The notes under the pieces are model-generated. The model made no database searches. It had not been told where the DNA came from and was given only the letters and a program-made list of their open reading frames with translations. A stretch of DNA of 64,000 bases from Zea mays (Eukaryota > Streptophyta > Magnoliopsida > Poales > Poaceae): positions 124,001-188,000 of the forward strand of contig NW_023366904.1 of the NCBI RefSeq assembly GCF_902167145.1, written 5' to 3'. The position numbers were made by a program, and so were the translations under genes. Positions 60,700 through 64,000 of this stretch are shown one piece after another (within the stretch, counting starts at the first letter, position 1; each line of letters starts with the position of its first letter).

Positions 60700-63600
60700 A
60701 AGAAATGGTCTCCACCATAAATCCAAGAATGTGATCTATGGCAAGGAAACATATGTGTAGTGAGGTGTATGAGCCTCTGGTCGAAGATCAATGGTCTCCA
60801 CCAGAAATCCAAGAATGTGATCTATGGCAAGGAAACATATGTGGGGTGAGGTGTACGAGCCTCTGGTCGATGATCAATGGCCACACAACCCCCATTTTTT
60901 ATGAAAATAGCCATGAGCGACCATTTTCAATAATACTAGAGGCTAACTCCTACGGATTTTAGACCAAGAAATGGTCTCCACCAGAAATCCAAGAATGTGA
61001 TCTATGGCAAGGAAACATATGTGGGGTGAGGTTTATGAGCCTCTAGTCGATGATAAATGGCCACACAACCCCATTTTTTATGAAAATAGCCATGAGCGAC
61101 CTTGAAAATAGCCATGAGCGACCATTTTCAATAATACTAGAGGCTAACACCTACGGATTTTAGACCAAGAAATGGTCTCCACCAGAAATCCAAGAATGTG
61201 ATCTATGGCTAGGAAACATATGTGGGGTGAGGTGTACGAGCCTCTGGTCGATTATCAATGGCCACACAACCCCCATTTTGCCGAAAATAGCCATGAACGA
61301 CCATTTTCAATAATACCAAAGGCTAACACGTACGAGTTTTTAACCAAGAAATGGTTTCCACCAGAAATCCAAGAATGTGATCTATGACAAGGAAACATAT
61401 GTGGTGAGGTGTATGAGCCTCTAGTCGATGATCAATGGCCACACAACCCCCATTTTTGTCGAAAATAGCCATGAATTACCATTTTCAAAAATACCGAAGG
61501 CTAACACATTCGGATTTTTGCCCAATAAATGGTCTCCACCAGAAATCCAAGAATGTGATCTATGGCAAGGAAACATATGTGTAGTGAGGTGTATGAGCCT
61601 CTGGTCGAAGATCAATGGTCTCCACCAGAAATCCAAGAATGTGATCTATGGCAAGGAAACATATGTGGGGTGAGGTGTATGAGCCTCTGGTCGATGATCA
61701 ATGGCCACACAACCCCCATTTTGCCGAAAATAGCCATGAATGACCATTTTCAATAATACCGAAGGCTAACACGTACGAGTTTTTAACCAAGAAATGGTTT
61801 CCACCAGAAATCCAAGAATGTAATCTATGGCAAGGAAACATATGTGGGGTGAGGTGTACGAGCCTCTGGTCGATGATAAATGGTCCACACAACCCCCATT
61901 TTTGATGAAAATAGCCATGAACGACCATTTTCAATAATATCGAAAGCTAACACCTACGGATTTTTGACCAACAAATGGTCTCCACCAGAAATCCAAGAAT
62001 GTGATCTATGGCAAGGAAACATATGTGGGGTGAGGTGTATGAGCCTCTGGTCGACGATCAATGGCCACACAACCCTAATTTTTGTCGAAAATAGCCATGA
62101 ACGACCATTTTCAATGACACTGAAGGCTAACACCTACGGATTTTTGACCAAGAAATGGTCTCCACCAGAAATCCAAGAATGTGATCTATGGCAAGGAAAC
62201 ATATGTGGGGTGAGGTGTACGAGCCTCTGGTCGATGATCAATAGCCACATAACCCCCATTTTGCCGAAAACAGCCATGAACGACCATTTTCAATAATACC
62301 GAAGGCTAACACCTACTGATTTTTGACCAAGAAATGGTCTCCACCATAAATCCAAGAATGTGATCTATGGCAAGGAAACATATGTGTAGTGAGGTGTATG
62401 AGCCTCTGGTCGAAGATCAATGGTCTCCACCAGAAATCCAAGAATGTGATCTATGGCAAGGAAACATATGCTGGGGTGAGGTGTATGAGCCTCTGGTCGA
62501 TGATCAATGGCCACACAACCCCCATTTTGCCGAAAATAGCCATGAATGACCATTTTCAATAATACCGAAGGCTAACACGTACGAGTTTTTAACCAAGAAA
62601 TGGTTTCCACCAGAAATCCAAGAATGTAATCTATGGCAAGGAAACATATGTGGGGTGAGGTGTACTGAGCCGTCTGGTCGATGATCAATGGCCACACAAC
62701 CCCCATTTTTGATGAAAATAGCCATGAGCGACCATTTTCAATAATACTAGAGGCTAACACCTACGGATTTTTAGACCAAGAAATGGTCTCCACCAGAAAT
62801 CCAAGAATGTGATCTATGGCAAGGAAACATATGTGGGGTGAGGTTTATGAGCCTCTAGTCGATGATAAATGGCCACACAACCCCCATTTTTTATGAAAAT
62901 AGCCATGAGCGACCTTGAAAATAGCCATGAGCGACCATTTTCAATACTACTAGAGGCTACACCTACGAATTTTAGACCAAGAAATGGTCTCCACCAGAAA
63001 TCCAAGAATGTGATCTATGGCTAGGAAACATATGTGGGGTGAGGTGTACGAGCCTCTGGTCGATGATCAATGGCCACACAACCCCCATTTTGCCGAAAAT
63101 AGCCATGAACGACCATTTTCAATAATACCGAAGGCTAACACGTACTGATTTTTGACCAAGAAATGGTCTCCACCATAAATCCAAGAATGTGATCTATGGC
63201 AAGGAAACATATGTGTAGTGAGGTGTATGAGCCTCTGGTCGAAGATCAATGGTCTCCACCAGAAATCCAAGAATGTGATCTATGGCAAGGAAACATATGT
63301 GGGGTGAGGTGTATGAGCCTCTGGTCGATGATCAATGGCCACACAACCCCCATTTTGCCGAAAATAGCCATGAATGACCATTTTCAATAATACCGAAGGC
63401 TAACACGTACGAGTTTTTAACCAAGAAATGGTTTCCACCAGAAATCCAAGAATGTAATCTATGGCAAGGAAACATATGTGGGGTGAGGTGTACGAGCCTC
63501 TGGTCGATGATAAATGGCCACACAACCCCCATTTTTGATGAAAATAGCCATGAGCGACCATTTTCAATAATACTAGAGGCTAACACCTACGGATTTTAGA

Positions 63601-63700
63601 CCAAGAAATGGTCTCCACCAGAAATCCAAGAATGTGATCTATGGCAAGGAAACATATGTGGGGTGAGGTTTATGAGCCTCTAGTCGATGATAAATGGCCA
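60700..63700 (+). repeat. Irregular ~0.8 kb higher-order repeat with truncated monomers
   Basis: A truncated monomer, in which GAAGATCAATGG jumps straight to TCTCCACCAG, recurs at about 60792, 61616, 62422 and 63250, spaced 806-828 bp. Each is preceded by the GTGTAGTGAGG variant; later parts of the cycle include TTTATGAGCCTCTAGTCG and CTATGGCTAGG. The spacing varies through small indels. Confidence 0.8.
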
Positions 63701-64000
63701 CACAACCCCCATTTTTTATGAAAATAGCCATGAGCGACCATTTTCAATAATACTAGAGGCTACACCTACGAATTTTAGACCAAGAAATGGTCTCCACCAG
63801 AAATCCAAGAATGTGATCTATGGCTAGGAAACATATGTGGGGTGAGGTGTACGAGCCTCTGGTCGATGATCAATGGCCACACAACCCCCATTTTGCCGAA
63901 AATAGCCATGAACGACCATTTTCAATAATACCGAAGGCTAACACGTACGAGTTTTTAACCAAGAAATGGTTTCCACCAGAAATCCAAGAATGTGATCTAT

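Larger units (their letters stand above)
44182..64000 (+). repeat. knob180 satellite array, plus orientation, to the window end
   Basis: About 110 monomers, all in plus orientation, running off the window end. It includes a 3122 bp duplication (46800-53040), a 1640 bp duplication (55850-59129) and a ~0.8 kb recurring block with truncated monomers (60700-63700). One truncated monomer near 44895 (GGCTAACAGCGACC) matches a deletion joint seen in the first block. No gene is supported here. Confidence 0.95.

Noticed and set aside
1..64000. TR-1 knob repeat (~350 bp) or CentC centromere repeat
   Set aside because: No stretch with a period other than the 180 bp monomer and its multiples was seen outside the two retroelements.

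Overview
This window is plant satellite DNA with two LTR retrotransposons inserted in it. About 47 of the 64 kb is a tandem array of a ~180 bp monomer. I recognise it as the knob satellite (knob180) of Zea and its relatives, from the conserved segments around AGAAATGGTCTCCACCAG, CCAAGAATGTGATCTATGG and GGCCACACAACCCCC. The organism is most likely maize or a teosinte (Tripsacum is possible), and the locus a heterochromatic chromosome knob. The family names rest on recognition by eye; no database search was run. Roughly 260 monomers are present.

Layout. 1-9026: knob180 array with repeated switches of orientation. 9027-18471: a complete Ty1/copia element of the Sirevirus type, with LTRs of 1311 and 1315 bp, a 5 bp target duplication ACCAT, an initiator-Met-type primer site, an intact 898-codon gag, an open pol (protease, integrase, reverse transcriptase, RNase H), several polypurine tracts and palindrome-rich LTRs. 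18472-36801: knob180 array, almost all in plus orientation, holding a 2560 bp higher-order unit repeated three times. 36802-44176: a gypsy-type element with two 642 bp LTRs and target duplication AATGG. It has a gag broken by two stop codons, no pol at all, and on the opposite strand a three-exon gene that stays open for 1021 codons. 44177-64000: knob180 array, all plus orientation, with further higher-order duplications (3122 bp, 1640 bp, ~0.8 kb).

How the parts relate. Both retroelements landed in the same ~6 bp of the knob monomer (ACCATT/AATGGT), their target duplications being offset by one base, although they belong to different superfamilies and lie in array segments of opposite orientation. 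Some inversion and deletion joints in the array lie at or near the same motif. By-eye LTR comparison gives about 23 substitutions (~1.8%) for the copia element and 3 (~0.5%) for the gypsy element, so both are young, the gypsy one younger. No host gene outside the transposons, no tRNA or rRNA gene and no CRISPR array was seen. The many 60-220 codon ORFs in the satellite arise because 180 is divisible by 3 and many monomers lack stops in some frames; they are not called as genes. The most unusual item is the intact antisense gene inside a pol-less, gag-dead retroelement.
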